Of a stretch of 64,000 nucleotides of DNA, positions 6,329 to 13,828 are shown in pieces. Positions within the stretch are counted from its first letter, which is position 1. Each line of letters opens with the position of its first letter. A program made the translations under genes and the position numbers. Source of the DNA: Peteryoungia wuzhouensis (GTDB lineage Bacteria > Pseudomonadota > Alphaproteobacteria > Rhizobiales > Rhizobiaceae); the NCBI RefSeq assembly GCF_003205195.1, contig NZ_QJRY01000007.1:132742-196741 (forward strand), given 5' to 3'. Below the pieces are notes generated by a model. It was not told the origin of the DNA. It saw only the letters and a program-made list of their open reading frames with translations, and searched no databases.

Positions 6329-7146
6329 TGAGAGAACAACTCCTGCCCTGCCCCTTCTGCGGCGGCGAGGCCCATATCGAACGACTTGGGAATCGCAGCT
6401 TCTCGACAATCTACCGGTGCAATCACTGCGGATGCTCTCTGGAGACTGGAGAAGAGTTCGGTCATGGCCGAGACTGGAACCGCCGCGCAGTGCCGGCAAA
6501 CGAGAATTCCGCTTTCAAGATCCGGCAGCAGGTTTTCAAGCACTCGGGTTCGTGGTGGCGTGGGTTCGTCGTCGGCCACTACAGCACCGATCAGACACCT
6601 GACGGGATCTGTGTCCAACTCGATATGACCAACGGCCCGGCGCAGATCTATCCTGCCTCGGCATTGAAGCTGGTGGAGATCGACCCTGTTCGACCGGAGG
6701 CCGACGCCCTGCGCTGCCCGGTCTGCAACATCGAGTTCAAGCCCGAAGACGTGTGCGCAAGCGACATCGAGATGGGGATCTGTCATGCCGAATGCTTGCA
6801 AGGCTGCCCCGTTGTCGATCTCGAAAACGGCGAAGAGCTTCCTGAAGGCAGCGCGGCCGACACGTTCCTTTATGCCGAGATCGATGGCGCCAAGCCTTTG
6901 CATGCGCACCCGGCCCCACCACCCTCAACACATGTGGAGGTGGACGAACGCAGCGTAGGGGTCGGTATGGCCATGGCTGCGGCCATCGTTATGCGCTGCT
7001 GGGGTAAGGAAGTCATCGCCACGCAGATCATCGATAGCGCCGGCTTAGGTTCAGTCGAAAAGCTCAAGGCCGCTGGTGTAGAGCAATATGACATCGACGC
7101 GCTGCTGCCCGCCCTCGCCACCACGGAGGGCAAGGACAATGGCTGA
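6328..7146 (+). CDS. Lar-like zinc-ribbon protein with an R67/DfrB-like SH3 segment
   Basis: This is a 272-residue multidomain protein; the ATG at 6328 was preferred to the GTG at 6325. Residues 6-53 form a Lar-type zinc ribbon: CPFCGG at 8-13, CNHCG at 31-35, and a closing W-N-R-R. Residues about 65-118 closely follow the core of type II (R67, DfrB) dihydrofolate reductase: V-F-K-H-S-G then W-R-G, GHYST, TPDG and the signature QIYP at 106-109, with Lys71 at the place of R67 Lys32. Residues 129-160 form a second cysteine cluster (CPVC, then C143, C152, C156, C160). The C-terminal 80 residues are a separate helical region. Lar proteins modulate type I restriction; the SH3 segment may bind a nucleotide or simply be structural. 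Confidence 0.75.
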   Translation: MREQLLPCPFCGGEAHIERLGNRSFSTIYRCNHCGCSLETGEEFGHGRDWNRRAVPANENSAFKIRQQVFKHSGSWWRGFVVGHYSTDQTPDGICVQLDMTNGPAQIYPASALKLVEIDPVRPEADALRCPVCNIEFKPEDVCASDIEMGICHAECLQGCPVVDLENGEELPEGSAADTFLYAEIDGAKPLHAHPAPPPSTHVEVDERSVGVGMAMAAAIVMRCWGKEVIATQIIDSAGLGSVEKLKAAGVEQYDIDALLPALATTEGKDNG

Positions 7147-7399
7147 CGTTTGCCCATACTGCCAAGGCACCGGCCGCATAGTGGCCAGCCTTTCAACCCG
7201 ACTAACCACGCTTCGTACTGATCGGGCGCTCACACAAGACGAGGTCGCGAACGCTGCCGGCATTTCGCGCCCACAGATTGCGAACCTTGAGCGCGGACGC
7301 GGCGAGCCATCGATCCCCACTCTGATGAGGCTGGCCGCATTCTTCCACGTCAGCACCGACTATCTTCTCGGCATCACGGAGGGATCGGACCATGGGTAA
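7139..7399 (+). CDS. XRE-family regulator with N-terminal CxxCxGxG motif
   Basis: This 86-residue protein starts MADVCPYCQGTGRIV. The first 12 residues contain one DnaJ-type zinc repeat (C-P-Y-C-Q-G-T-G). Residues 18-78 are a standard XRE helix-turn-helix (LTQDEVANAAGISRPQIANL, then RGRGEPSIPTLMRLAAFF) ending with the common STDYLLG. One CxxCxGxG cannot form a full zinc site alone, so dimerisation or loss of binding is possible. As the last regulator before the integrase it may control late genes or excision; this is inferred. Confidence 0.85.
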   Translation: MADVCPYCQGTGRIVASLSTRLTTLRTDRALTQDEVANAAGISRPQIANLERGRGEPSIPTLMRLAAFFHVSTDYLLGITEGSDHG

Positions 7400-7835
7400 G
7401 CGCGAGTTCAGCGATCGCATTATCCGCGACGGGCTTCCGGACGGCTGGTTTATCCAAGACCGCCTTGATGAAAAGGTTGCGCTCTTGGTCAAAGAGACGC
7501 CTGGCATGTGGCCCGGTTCCAGCTGCGTGTGCCTTAAGCCCAATGCGATCACGACAGACGAGTGGTTGGCGACGGCGAAACAGATAGCCATTGGCTTCGA
7601 TGCAGCAGCGCCAAAGTGGGAGCCTGAGATCGAGCAGGAGTGGTGCCAGCCCGGCGACATCAAAGAGCGCCAATTTCTGGTGACGTTCGATGATCCTGAT
7701 TGCCGGAACTCCGTCTTTTCCGATGAGGCAAGAGCGCGCGAGTTTTGGGGGCGCATGAGCATGAATTGGAATTGCTACCTGTTCGGCGCAATGCCGCGCA
7801 CCCCATCACCCCAACCGAGGGAGGTGGGGGAATGA
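7392..7835 (+). CDS. Hypothetical element protein
   Basis: This is a 147-residue protein (MGKREFSDRIIRDGLPDGWF start) with several tryptophans and a mixed alpha/beta profile. A DDPDCRNSVFSDEARAREFW stretch follows. No signal, membrane helix or known motif is present. It overlaps the XRE gene by eight bases and the following Tat-signal gene by four. Confidence 0.55.
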   Translation: MGKREFSDRIIRDGLPDGWFIQDRLDEKVALLVKETPGMWPGSSCVCLKPNAITTDEWLATAKQIAIGFDAAAPKWEPEIEQEWCQPGDIKERQFLVTFDDPDCRNSVFSDEARAREFWGRMSMNWNCYLFGAMPRTPSPQPREVGE

Positions 7836-8449
7836 TGCTCAGTCGTCGTGCCTTTCTCACCAGCTCTGCAGCGCTCGCAATTGCTCCAGCGCTCCCATCA
7901 ATTGCCGCTCCTGTCGCGGCTCCAGCCGAGGCCGCACCGGCGACCACGATCTGGGTCGGCGGCCACGACGGCGAATTTGATTGGCGTCCTTTCGACGCGA
8001 CGAGTCGAGAGGATGCAGCAAGGCAGCTGCTCGCCTATCACGGTCGAGACATCGATCTGGATGGTAGGCCTTACACGCTTGAGGACGCCTGCATGTCACT
8101 GGAGCGCGCCCACAAGATGGACGGCCTTCAGGTCGATGAGATCCGAAGCCACCACTGGATCAGGGCAGGCTTCGGGTCCTTCTGCGAACGGTGCGACAGT
8201 GAGTGCTTCGCATTCGATGGAGCGCGCGTGATTAGCGGCGAAGTCGTCTGCCAAGAATGCGTGACCATCACCGACCTTCTCGCAGATGGAGACGATGACG
8301 ACGCCCAGGAACGCCTTGTTGAGATCATGATCGACGAGGAATGCGACGAGGGCGCTGTGTTTTCGATCCTTGTTCGCGACAATGACATGAGCGTCATCAC
8401 GCCTGAGTTTTGGATCAAGTGCCTTGGAGAAGCGAGGATGTACACATGA
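7832..8449 (+). CDS. Hypothetical protein with Tat-like leader and CxxC pairs
   Basis: This 205-residue protein starts MMLSRRAFLTSSAALAIAPA, a convincing twin-arginine leader (R-R-A-F-L, hydrophobic Ala-rich stretch, likely cleavage after the Ala-rich run near residue 30). The mature part contains SFCERCDSECFAF and VVCQECVT, i.e. CxxC, CxxxC and CxxC spacing suited to one zinc site, plus very acidic segments. Cys-rich cytoplasmic folding before export is exactly what the Tat route handles. The combination is unusual for a phage-element gene. Its function is unknown. Confidence 0.6.
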   Translation: MMLSRRAFLTSSAALAIAPALPSIAAPVAAPAEAAPATTIWVGGHDGEFDWRPFDATSREDAARQLLAYHGRDIDLDGRPYTLEDACMSLERAHKMDGLQVDEIRSHHWIRAGFGSFCERCDSECFAFDGARVISGEVVCQECVTITDLLADGDDDDAQERLVEIMIDEECDEGAVFSILVRDNDMSVITPEFWIKCLGEARMYT

Positions 8450-8622
8450 GCCGACCAGCGATCATCACCACGCCCGAGCTTAACCGCTACGCCAAGGTCG
8501 CCAAGGAATCCGGCCTGCCGGTGACGATCGAGGTCGCCGGCAGGCGGATCACGATCGGCGGTCCGCTTGCAACTTCGCCTGAAAAAGACAAGGCTAAGCC
8601 GGAGATCGATCTGGGCCTATGA
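8446..8622 (+). CDS. Small protein upstream of integrase, possible excisionase-position gene
   Basis: This 58-residue protein starts MSRPAIITTPELNRYAKVAK and continues SGLPVTIEVAGRRITIGG, with a charged tail. It is coupled on both sides by ATGA overlaps and directly precedes the integrase, where many elements encode an excisionase or recombination directionality factor. The sequence shows no clear winged-helix motif, so that role is only positional. Confidence 0.6.
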   Translation: MSRPAIITTPELNRYAKVAKESGLPVTIEVAGRRITIGGPLATSPEKDKAKPEIDLGL

Positions 8623-9659
8623 GCGATATGGCGCGCAAACCTTATCTGTCGCGGGAAAGAACCCGCCACGGCAAATACGTCTGGTACTTCAAAAAGGATG
8701 GAAGGCGCGTCCGGCTTCCCGACGTCTACGGCAGCGACGAATTCAATCACGCCTACGACCTGGCGCTTGCCGGTCTCGCTGCGATCGAGAAACAGAAGCC
8801 AGGCAAAGCGAGATCTGGCACGCTGAAATGGCTGGTCGAGCAATACATGCGCAGCGCCGCATTCGCCGAGCTGGCGCCATCGACCCGCCGCCATCGCGGA
8901 AACATGCTGAAAACTATCCTCGACGATCCGAAGAGGGCCGACGCACCTTTCAACACGATCACCAAGGCCCAGATCCGCATGGGCATGGACAGGCGCGCCA
9001 CGAAGCCGAACGCGGCAAACAATTTCCTGAAGACGATGGCGCATCTGTTCAAGTGGGCAGCGGATGGCGATCTCATCGAGGTCAACCCCTGCATCGGCGT
9101 GCGCAAGATCCGCGTCAAGACCGATGGCTTTCAGGCCTGGACGATCGACCAGGTGCGCCAGTATCGCGAGGTCCACAAGCTCGGAACGCGCGCCCGTCTG
9201 GCGATCGACCTGTTGCTGTTCCTTGGCCTCCGCCGTGGCGATGTGATCCTGGTCGGCAGGCAGCATGTCAGCGGCGCGACGATTGCGATTCGCACCCAGA
9301 AGACAAACACCCTCGTCGAACTGGCGCTGCTGCCACCGCTCAAGGCCTCGATCGAGGCGACGAAGACAGGCGACCTCGCCTTCCTGGTGACCGAGAACGG
9401 CAAGCCCTTCGCATCGGGCGCAAGCTTTGGAAACTGGTTTGCCAAACAGGTGAAGGCCGCAGGCCTGCCCGACTCATGCCGCGCCCATGGCCTGCGCAAG
9501 GCCGGAGCTACGATCGCGGCCGAGGAAGGCGCCAGCGCCCACGAGCTGATGGCCATGTTTGGCTGGGCCGATCTCGAAATGGCGAACCACTACACGCAAA
9601 AAGCCTCGCGAAGAGACCTCGCGAGGCGCAGCGGAGAACGGCTGGCGAACAAATTTTAG
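8619..9659 (+). CDS. Tyrosine-type site-specific integrase
   Basis: This is a 346-residue phage integrase. Residues 1-55 resemble an arm-binding AP2-like N-terminus (RHGKYVWYFKKDGRRVRLP). A SAM-like core-binding domain spans about 65-155 (WLVEQYMRSAAFAEL, SALT-bridge-like NAANNFLKTMAHLFKWA). The catalytic domain follows, with Arg205 (FLGLRRGD), His290-x-x-Arg293 (AHGLRK), a W in FGWAD and the nucleophile Tyr325 (NHYTQKA). It is the last gene of the element and ends 61 bases from the 3' end of tRNA-Arg. It likely catalyses integration and excision there. Confidence 0.95.
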   Translation: MSDMARKPYLSRERTRHGKYVWYFKKDGRRVRLPDVYGSDEFNHAYDLALAGLAAIEKQKPGKARSGTLKWLVEQYMRSAAFAELAPSTRRHRGNMLKTILDDPKRADAPFNTITKAQIRMGMDRRATKPNAANNFLKTMAHLFKWAADGDLIEVNPCIGVRKIRVKTDGFQAWTIDQVRQYREVHKLGTRARLAIDLLLFLGLRRGDVILVGRQHVSGATIAIRTQKTNTLVELALLPPLKASIEATKTGDLAFLVTENGKPFASGASFGNWFAKQVKAAGLPDSCRAHGLRKAGATIAAEEGASAHELMAMFGWADLEMANHYTQKASRRDLARRSGERLANKF

Positions 9660-9691
9660 GTCGCACCTTGTGCCCTAGCTGGTCGCACCTT
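9659..9691 (+). repeat. 11-bp direct repeats between integrase and attachment site
   Basis: GGTCGCACCTT occurs at 9659-9669 and 9681-9691, a 22-bp period (about two helical turns). The location between integrase and tRNA fits arm-type integrase binding sites. Confidence 0.5.
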
Positions 9692-9720
9692 CAATGATTT
9701 CAATCGCTTAATATGGGGTT

Positions 9721-9750
9721 TGGCGATCCCTGTAGGGCTCGAACCTACGA
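9721..9750. other. Probable attachment-site core in the tRNA-Arg 3' end
   Basis: The T-arm, acceptor stem and encoded CCA of tRNA-Arg face the integrase, the standard position for a tRNA-targeted attachment site. The partner repeat would lie left of the window, so the exact core cannot be set. Confidence 0.55.
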
Positions 9751-9797
9751 CCTAGTGCTTAGAAGGCACTTGCTCTATCCAGCTGAGCTAAGGGACC
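9721..9797 (-). tRNA. tRNA-Arg (anticodon TCT)
   Basis: The reverse strand folds as a full cloverleaf. The acceptor stem GGTCCCT/AGGGATC has one G-T pair, the D-arm contains AGCTCAGCTGGATAGAGC, the anticodon loop CTTCTAA gives TCT, the T-arm contains GTTCGAGCC, and CCA is encoded. The gene is intact despite the adjoining integrative element, meaning the element restores its 3' end. Confidence 0.95.
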
Positions 9798-9820
9798 GAA
9801 TAAAGGTGACCTGGGGGACC

Positions 9821-10126
9821 TTAGTGGGTCCAGGGCTGCAGACGGTTGAAGCGGAAATTGTCCGTGTAGGACACCGTCTGGCGCTTGGCTTCCTTAGGAA
9901 GGATGACACGGTATTCGATGCCTTCACGGGTGGCATAGGCTTCCGCCTGTTCCAGCGTTTCGAAGGTGAGCTTGATCTGCTGGCGGGTATCGCCTGATGT
10001 CGTGTAGCCCATCATCGGATCGATCTTGCGCGGCGCCGACTGGTCGAATTCCAGAACCCAGAGATGAGTCTTCGCCTTACCGGACTGCATGGCGGTTTTG
10101 GCGGGGCGGTAGATCTTCGCAGACAT
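9821..10126 (-). CDS. NADH dehydrogenase accessory subunit, NDUFS4-type
   Basis: This 101-residue protein starts MSAKIYRPAKTAMQSGKAKT. It belongs by pattern to the ETC complex I conserved-region family: WVLEFDQSAPRKIDPMMGYT, then SGDTRQQIKLTFETLEQAEAYA and a C-terminal NFRFNRLQPWTH. These proteins are peripheral matrix-arm subunits of respiratory complex I in alphaproteobacteria and mitochondria. It stands alone between two tRNA genes. Confidence 0.9.
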   Translation of the reverse strand: MSAKIYRPAKTAMQSGKAKTHLWVLEFDQSAPRKIDPMMGYTTSGDTRQQIKLTFETLEQAEAYATREGIEYRVILPKEAKRQTVSYTDNFRFNRLQPWTH

Positions 10127-10212
10127 GGTCTATCCATCTCCAGAACGTAGACGGCGGGCCAACCCACCGCCGGGAAGGCGACCGCCCTAGGCGGGCGGCT
10201 GAATTTCATTGC

Positions 10213-10289
<77 letters not shown>

Positions 10290-10382
10290 TTCCAGCAATG
10301 CTGCCGGAATACACGGTTCACCCTTAGGCCGCAACCTCAAAAACACGGCTTCCCGATGCTGATTTCATCAAGAAAATCGCGC

Positions 10383-10871
10383 TCATGGCGTTTTGGCTTG
10401 CGGCAGGTCCAAGGGCAGGACGAGGCGCGCGCCAGCCGTCAGGCCAAGCTCGGCGGCGCGGCCGCCGCGTATCTCAAGAGCATAACGAACCGGCTTGCCC
10501 GAACCGACGATGGCCTCGGAAAAGGGTGTCGTCTTTTCGGCGACACGCACGACGCCACCGGCCTCATCGATGAAGACCATGTCGAGAGACAGGGGCGTGT
10601 TGGCCATCCACATGGTGACCATACGGGTTTCGCCGAAATCGAAGAGCATGCCGGCATTATCAGCCAGCGTCTCGCGCTCCATCAAGCCGCGGGCACGCTG
10701 CTCGGCCGTCAGCGCCCATTCCACCTCAAATTCCAGCTGCTTGCCGGCCTGCGTGGTGATGGTGAGCGTGCCTGTGTCGAAAGCCACCTGCGCCTGGGCA
10801 GGCAAGATGCCGCTGAAAAAGACGAAAAGCGCCACGAAGGCGCTTGTCATGGTCTTGGAAAACTTGCGCAT
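10383..10871 (-). CDS. DUF192 family secreted protein
   Basis: This 162-residue protein has a clear Sec signal peptide (MRKFSKTMTSAFVALFVFFS then GILPAQAQ). The mature domain matches DUF192: FEVEWALTAEQRARGLMERE, NAGMLFDF, TMWMANTPLSLDMVFID and GRAAELGLTAGARLVLP. The biochemical function of this periplasmic family is not established. It lies just downstream of the double cold-shock gene on the same strand, four bases apart, so the two are probably co-transcribed. Confidence 0.88.
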   Translation of the reverse strand: MRKFSKTMTSAFVALFVFFSGILPAQAQVAFDTGTLTITTQAGKQLEFEVEWALTAEQRARGLMERETLADNAGMLFDFGETRMVTMWMANTPLSLDMVFIDEAGGVVRVAEKTTPFSEAIVGSGKPVRYALEIRGGRAAELGLTAGARLVLPLDLPQAKTP

Positions 10872-10875
10872 CGGC

Positions 10876-11454
10876 TCAGTGAGCCCGTGCGGCGGGACCC
10901 GGATTGTCCGGGTGGATTTCGGCAGCCATCAGGCCCTTGTCTCCAGGCCCGAAGCGGACGAGCACAGTCTGGCCCGGACGCAGTTCGGTGAGACCGAAGC
11001 GACGCAGCGTCTCCATATGGACAAAGATATCCTCGGTGCCCTCGCCGCGTGTCAGGAAGCCGAAACCCTTGGTGCGATTGAACCATTTGACCAGGGCCCG
11101 CTCCAGACCGCTGGTCGGGGTTACCTGAACATGGGTGCGCACCGGCGGCATCTGCGACGGATGAATTGCCGTCGACTGGTCCATGGAGAGAATGCGGAAG
11201 GCCTGATAACCCCGATCACGCTTCTGGATCAGGGCGACAATGCGCGTTCCCTCAAGAATGGTCTGGTAGCCGTCGCGGCGCAGGCAGGTCACGTGCAGGA
11301 GCACGTCCTGCATGCCATTGTCGGGCACAATGAAACCAAATCCCTTGGCGACGTCGAACCATTTCACGATGCCGGTGATTTCGATCAGATCAACGGCTTC
11401 GCCGGACAGTTCCTCGAAACCATCGAGCCCCTTCGATGAAATCCTGTCCGCCAT
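10876..11454 (-). CDS. Protein with two cold-shock domains
   Basis: This 192-residue protein has two CSD copies, at about residues 24-92 (TGIVKWFDVAKGFGFIVPD, VLLHVTCLRRDG) and 117-185 (ALVKWFNRTKGFGFLTRGEG, DIFVHMETLRRFG). Both keep the RNP1 KGFGF motif; RNP2 is LLHVT in the first and IFVHM in the second, so the first copy is less canonical. Single-strand nucleic-acid binding is expected. The linker (about 93-116) is Pro/Thr-rich. Tandem CSD proteins are common in Rhizobiales. Confidence 0.92.
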   Translation of the reverse strand: MADRISSKGLDGFEELSGEAVDLIEITGIVKWFDVAKGFGFIVPDNGMQDVLLHVTCLRRDGYQTILEGTRIVALIQKRDRGYQAFRILSMDQSTAIHPSQMPPVRTHVQVTPTSGLERALVKWFNRTKGFGFLTRGEGTEDIFVHMETLRRFGLTELRPGQTVLVRFGPGDKGLMAAEIHPDNPGPAARAH

Positions 11455-11639
11455 TTCCCCAAGCCCCTCGAAAACGCGTCACATTGCTCAGTCAACTGAT
11501 TCTTGAGATTCAGATTAACATTTCGTCAACGGATCTGCGCAAGCCCTAGTTTCATCTATACCCAACTGCTTTTGCCGGATGAGCCTTGCCCGAGACTGGC
11601 GCTTGTTCCATATCCAAGGCCTCAAAGGAGGATATCTCG

Positions 11640-12080
11640 ATGCGCTATCTACACACCATGGTCCGGGTCAAGGACCTCGACGCCTCGCTGCATTTCTATT
11701 GCGACCTGTTCGGCCTCAAGGAAATCCGCCGCTATGAAAACGAAAAGGGCCGCTTCACGCTGGTCTTTCTCGTGGCTGACGCGGATCACGAAGAGGCCAA
11801 GGAGACGATGTCGCCTGCCCTGGAACTGACCTACAACTGGGACACGGAAGACTATACGGGCGGACGCAATTTCGGCCACCTCGCCTATGAAGTCGACGAC
11901 ATCTACGCGATCTGCCAGAAGCTGATGGACAATGGCGTGACGATCAACCGCCCGCCGCGCGACGGCCACATGGCTTTTGTCCGCTCTCCCGACGGCATCT
12001 CGATCGAGATCCTGCAGAAGGGTGACAATCTTGCGCCTGCCGAGCCCTGGGCCTCGATGCCGAATACCGGCGCCTGGTAA
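11640..12080 (+). CDS. gloA: Lactoylglutathione lyase (glyoxalase I)
   Basis: This 146-residue VOC-fold protein starts MRYLHTMVRVKDLDAS; a strong AAAGGAGG sits 9 bases upstream of the ATG at 11640. Metal ligands are recognisable: His5 (YLHTM), a Glu in ALELTYNWD, a His in FGHLAYEVDD and a Glu in ISIEILQKG. It isomerises the methylglyoxal-glutathione hemithioacetal to S-lactoylglutathione in the cytoplasm. It is a single gene with its own upstream region. Confidence 0.95.
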   Translation: MRYLHTMVRVKDLDASLHFYCDLFGLKEIRRYENEKGRFTLVFLVADADHEEAKETMSPALELTYNWDTEDYTGGRNFGHLAYEVDDIYAICQKLMDNGVTINRPPRDGHMAFVRSPDGISIEILQKGDNLAPAEPWASMPNTGAW

Positions 12081-12209
12081 TAGCAGCAGACGACGGCAAA
12101 CCGCCTCGCGCAAGTTTGCGCGTCTAAAACGGGTTTCGAAACGCAAGGTGTCGTGCATGCGCGGCGCCTTGCCCGCCCCCACTGGTGGGGACGGATGTCG
12201 GAGCCGGCC

Positions 12210-13169
12210 ATGACACAGACCTTCATGCACAGCAGCACGAGCCTTCGAACGCTCGCGATCCTCAGCGGATTGATATTGGGGTCGTGTCAGACGAATGCCG
12301 GCGACATCCTCGCCACCGGCTCGCTGGAAGCAGCAAGCCACACAGACAAGCCGACCAAGGGCGGCTATAGCGATCCGCGCGTTGTTGCAGTTTCGGCAAC
12401 AGCCAACGCACAAGGTGCGCAGCTTGCCTTGAACGAACCTGCGGCGAGCCTGAAACGCAAGCCGGCCCCCTTGGCCGCCGCCTATTCCGATATTGCGGAG
12501 CCGCCGCCCGAAGTGCTGGCATTACAGCAGCAGGCCATGGCTGGCACCGCGCCTGCGCAGGATCTCGGCGTGTCGCAGCCGACCGAGGTCAACACACACA
12601 AGAACAGCCTGTTTTCCGCCGGCCGGTCACAACCGCCTGCAGCCCCGGTGGCTGCGGCACCGCCGACAGCGGCAGCGCAGCAAACCGGCAATTCTGCACA
12701 GCCCGTTACAAGCCTCGTGCCGGGCAATATGCCGACACTCGGCGTGAATGCGATGAGCAAGAGCCTGTTCAGCCCCTCGGCCGAACAACAGCAGCAGATG
12801 CTGTCCGCGCCTGAGCAAATGGCGGCACCCGAAAGTGACCTTCCGCTCGTCGAACCGGACACCGGGCCACCGGTTCTCCACAAGCTGTCCGACCCGCGTC
12901 CAAAGCGCAAAATTCTGGTGCTGCGCGAGCCGACTGCCGGAATGCCAGAGGACCAGATACCGGCCGACGCCATGCCGGAACGTGTTCAGCTGACGCCAGA
13001 ACAACTGGCAGCCATGGGAGCTGTTCCCGAAATGCCTGGGGATGGGTCTGGCGAGTCCGCAATGGTGCCTGATGGCGAGGGCGTACCAACCGCCAAAAAG
13101 AAGAAGTGGCTGCCCTCGCTCTCGGATCTGCTGGCAGGCGGGGCGAAAACCAAGAGCAACAAACCCTGA
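12210..13169 (+). CDS. Proline/alanine-rich putative lipoprotein
   Basis: This 319-residue protein has a signal sequence with a lipobox-like end (LAILSGLILGSC, Cys at about residue 29). The ATG at 12210 was chosen because GGAG lies six bases upstream; 12195 is the alternative. The mature part is low-complexity, rich in Ala, Pro and Gln, with two related blocks (HKNSLFSAG and MSKSLFSPS) and a basic end (AKKKKWLPSLSDLLAGG). It is probably membrane-anchored and extended in the periplasm. No enzymatic domain is seen. Confidence 0.75.
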   Translation: MTQTFMHSSTSLRTLAILSGLILGSCQTNAGDILATGSLEAASHTDKPTKGGYSDPRVVAVSATANAQGAQLALNEPAASLKRKPAPLAAAYSDIAEPPPEVLALQQQAMAGTAPAQDLGVSQPTEVNTHKNSLFSAGRSQPPAAPVAAAPPTAAAQQTGNSAQPVTSLVPGNMPTLGVNAMSKSLFSPSAEQQQQMLSAPEQMAAPESDLPLVEPDTGPPVLHKLSDPRPKRKILVLREPTAGMPEDQIPADAMPERVQLTPEQLAAMGAVPEMPGDGSGESAMVPDGEGVPTAKKKKWLPSLSDLLAGGAKTKSNKP

Positions 13170-13280
13170 AAAACTTGACACCGGGTGCCCGCCAACCCCT
13201 TGGCAAAACGGCATTTTCGACACCCGCTCCTGCCGCTTCAGGGCTTTGTCATTTTTCTGCAAAAAAGCGCCCTGCCCCGC

Positions 13281-13309
13281 TTGCGGTCTTTGACCAGCCT
13301 GATTATAAG
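13281..13309 (+). promoter_or_regulatory. Promoter of tRNA-Glu copy 1
   Basis: TTGCGG (13281-13286) and TATAAG (13304-13309) are spaced by 17 bp, ending 17 bp before the tRNA. The same arrangement precedes the other two copies. Confidence 0.65.
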
Positions 13310-13326
13310 GACGCCACGAAGCGCAG

Positions 13327-13401
13327 GCGCCCTTCGTCTATCGGTTAGGACACCAGATTTTCATTCTGGGAAGAGGGGTTCGACTCCCCTAGGGCGTGCC
13401 A
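13327..13401 (+). tRNA. tRNA-Glu (anticodon TTC), copy 1
   Basis: The 75-nt cloverleaf has the acceptor stem GCGCCCT/AGGGCGT (one G-T pair), anticodon loop TTTTCAT giving TTC, T-loop GTTCGACTC and encoded CCA. It is identical in sequence to the two copies downstream. Confidence 0.97.
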
Positions 13402-13526
13402 CTTCGATCTCCCTCTCATTCCATCAAAGCCTGTAGCGAGCGCTCGCTTGCGTCGACTGACTGCGCTCGGCCATGCACGTCATTCCGGCTCTTCGAATTT
13501 TGTCTGTAGAGGCATCAAATTTCCGC

Positions 13527-13555
13527 TTGCGGTCAAAAATCACCGTGACTATAAG
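13527..13555 (+). promoter_or_regulatory. Promoter of tRNA-Glu copy 2
   Basis: TTGCGG (13527-13532), a 17-bp spacer and TATAAG (13550-13555) repeat the layout before copy 1, while the spacer sequence differs. Confidence 0.65.
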
Positions 13556-13573
13556 GGCGCCACCGAAGCGCAC

Positions 13574-13648
13574 GCGCCCTTCGTCTATCGGTTAGGACAC
13601 CAGATTTTCATTCTGGGAAGAGGGGTTCGACTCCCCTAGGGCGTGCCA
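13574..13648 (+). tRNA. tRNA-Glu (anticodon TTC), copy 2
   Basis: Sequence and fold are the same as copy 1. The preceding block from the -10 element to the tRNA (ATAAGGGCGCCACCGAAGCG) is shared with copy 3 and nearly with copy 1. Confidence 0.97.
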
Positions 13649-13781
13649 CTTCGATCTTCTCCCACTCCTCGCATCATCCTCCTGCAGAGCCAGTTAAGCT
13701 CTTGCCGCGACAAGCGTTTTACGCTTCGAAAAACACTCGATTCCGCTGTGGAAAAAATCGTTCCATGGCTGTCGAAAGCGC

Positions 13782-13810
13782 TTGCACTTGCCGAAAGTTC
13801 CGGCCATAAG
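13782..13810 (+). promoter_or_regulatory. Promoter of tRNA-Glu copy 3
   Basis: TTGCAC (13782-13787), a 17-bp spacer and CATAAG (13805-13810). The -35 and -10 each differ slightly from copies 1 and 2. Confidence 0.6.
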
Positions 13811-13828
13811 GGCGCCACCGAAGCGCAC

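Larger units (their letters stand above)
1..9660. mobile_element. Right-hand part of a temperate-phage-like integrative element
   Basis: The segment carries a divergent Cro-like/S24 repressor pair, a long rightward run of small overlapping genes, a sliding clamp and a terminal tyrosine integrase. It stops against the 3' end of a tRNA-Arg gene, after which conserved housekeeping genes begin. No structural, lysis or packaging genes are visible, so either a prophage whose late genes lie left of the window or another integrative element fits. The left boundary is not in the window, and the 9660 edge is an estimate from the end of the integrase gene. Confidence 0.85.
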
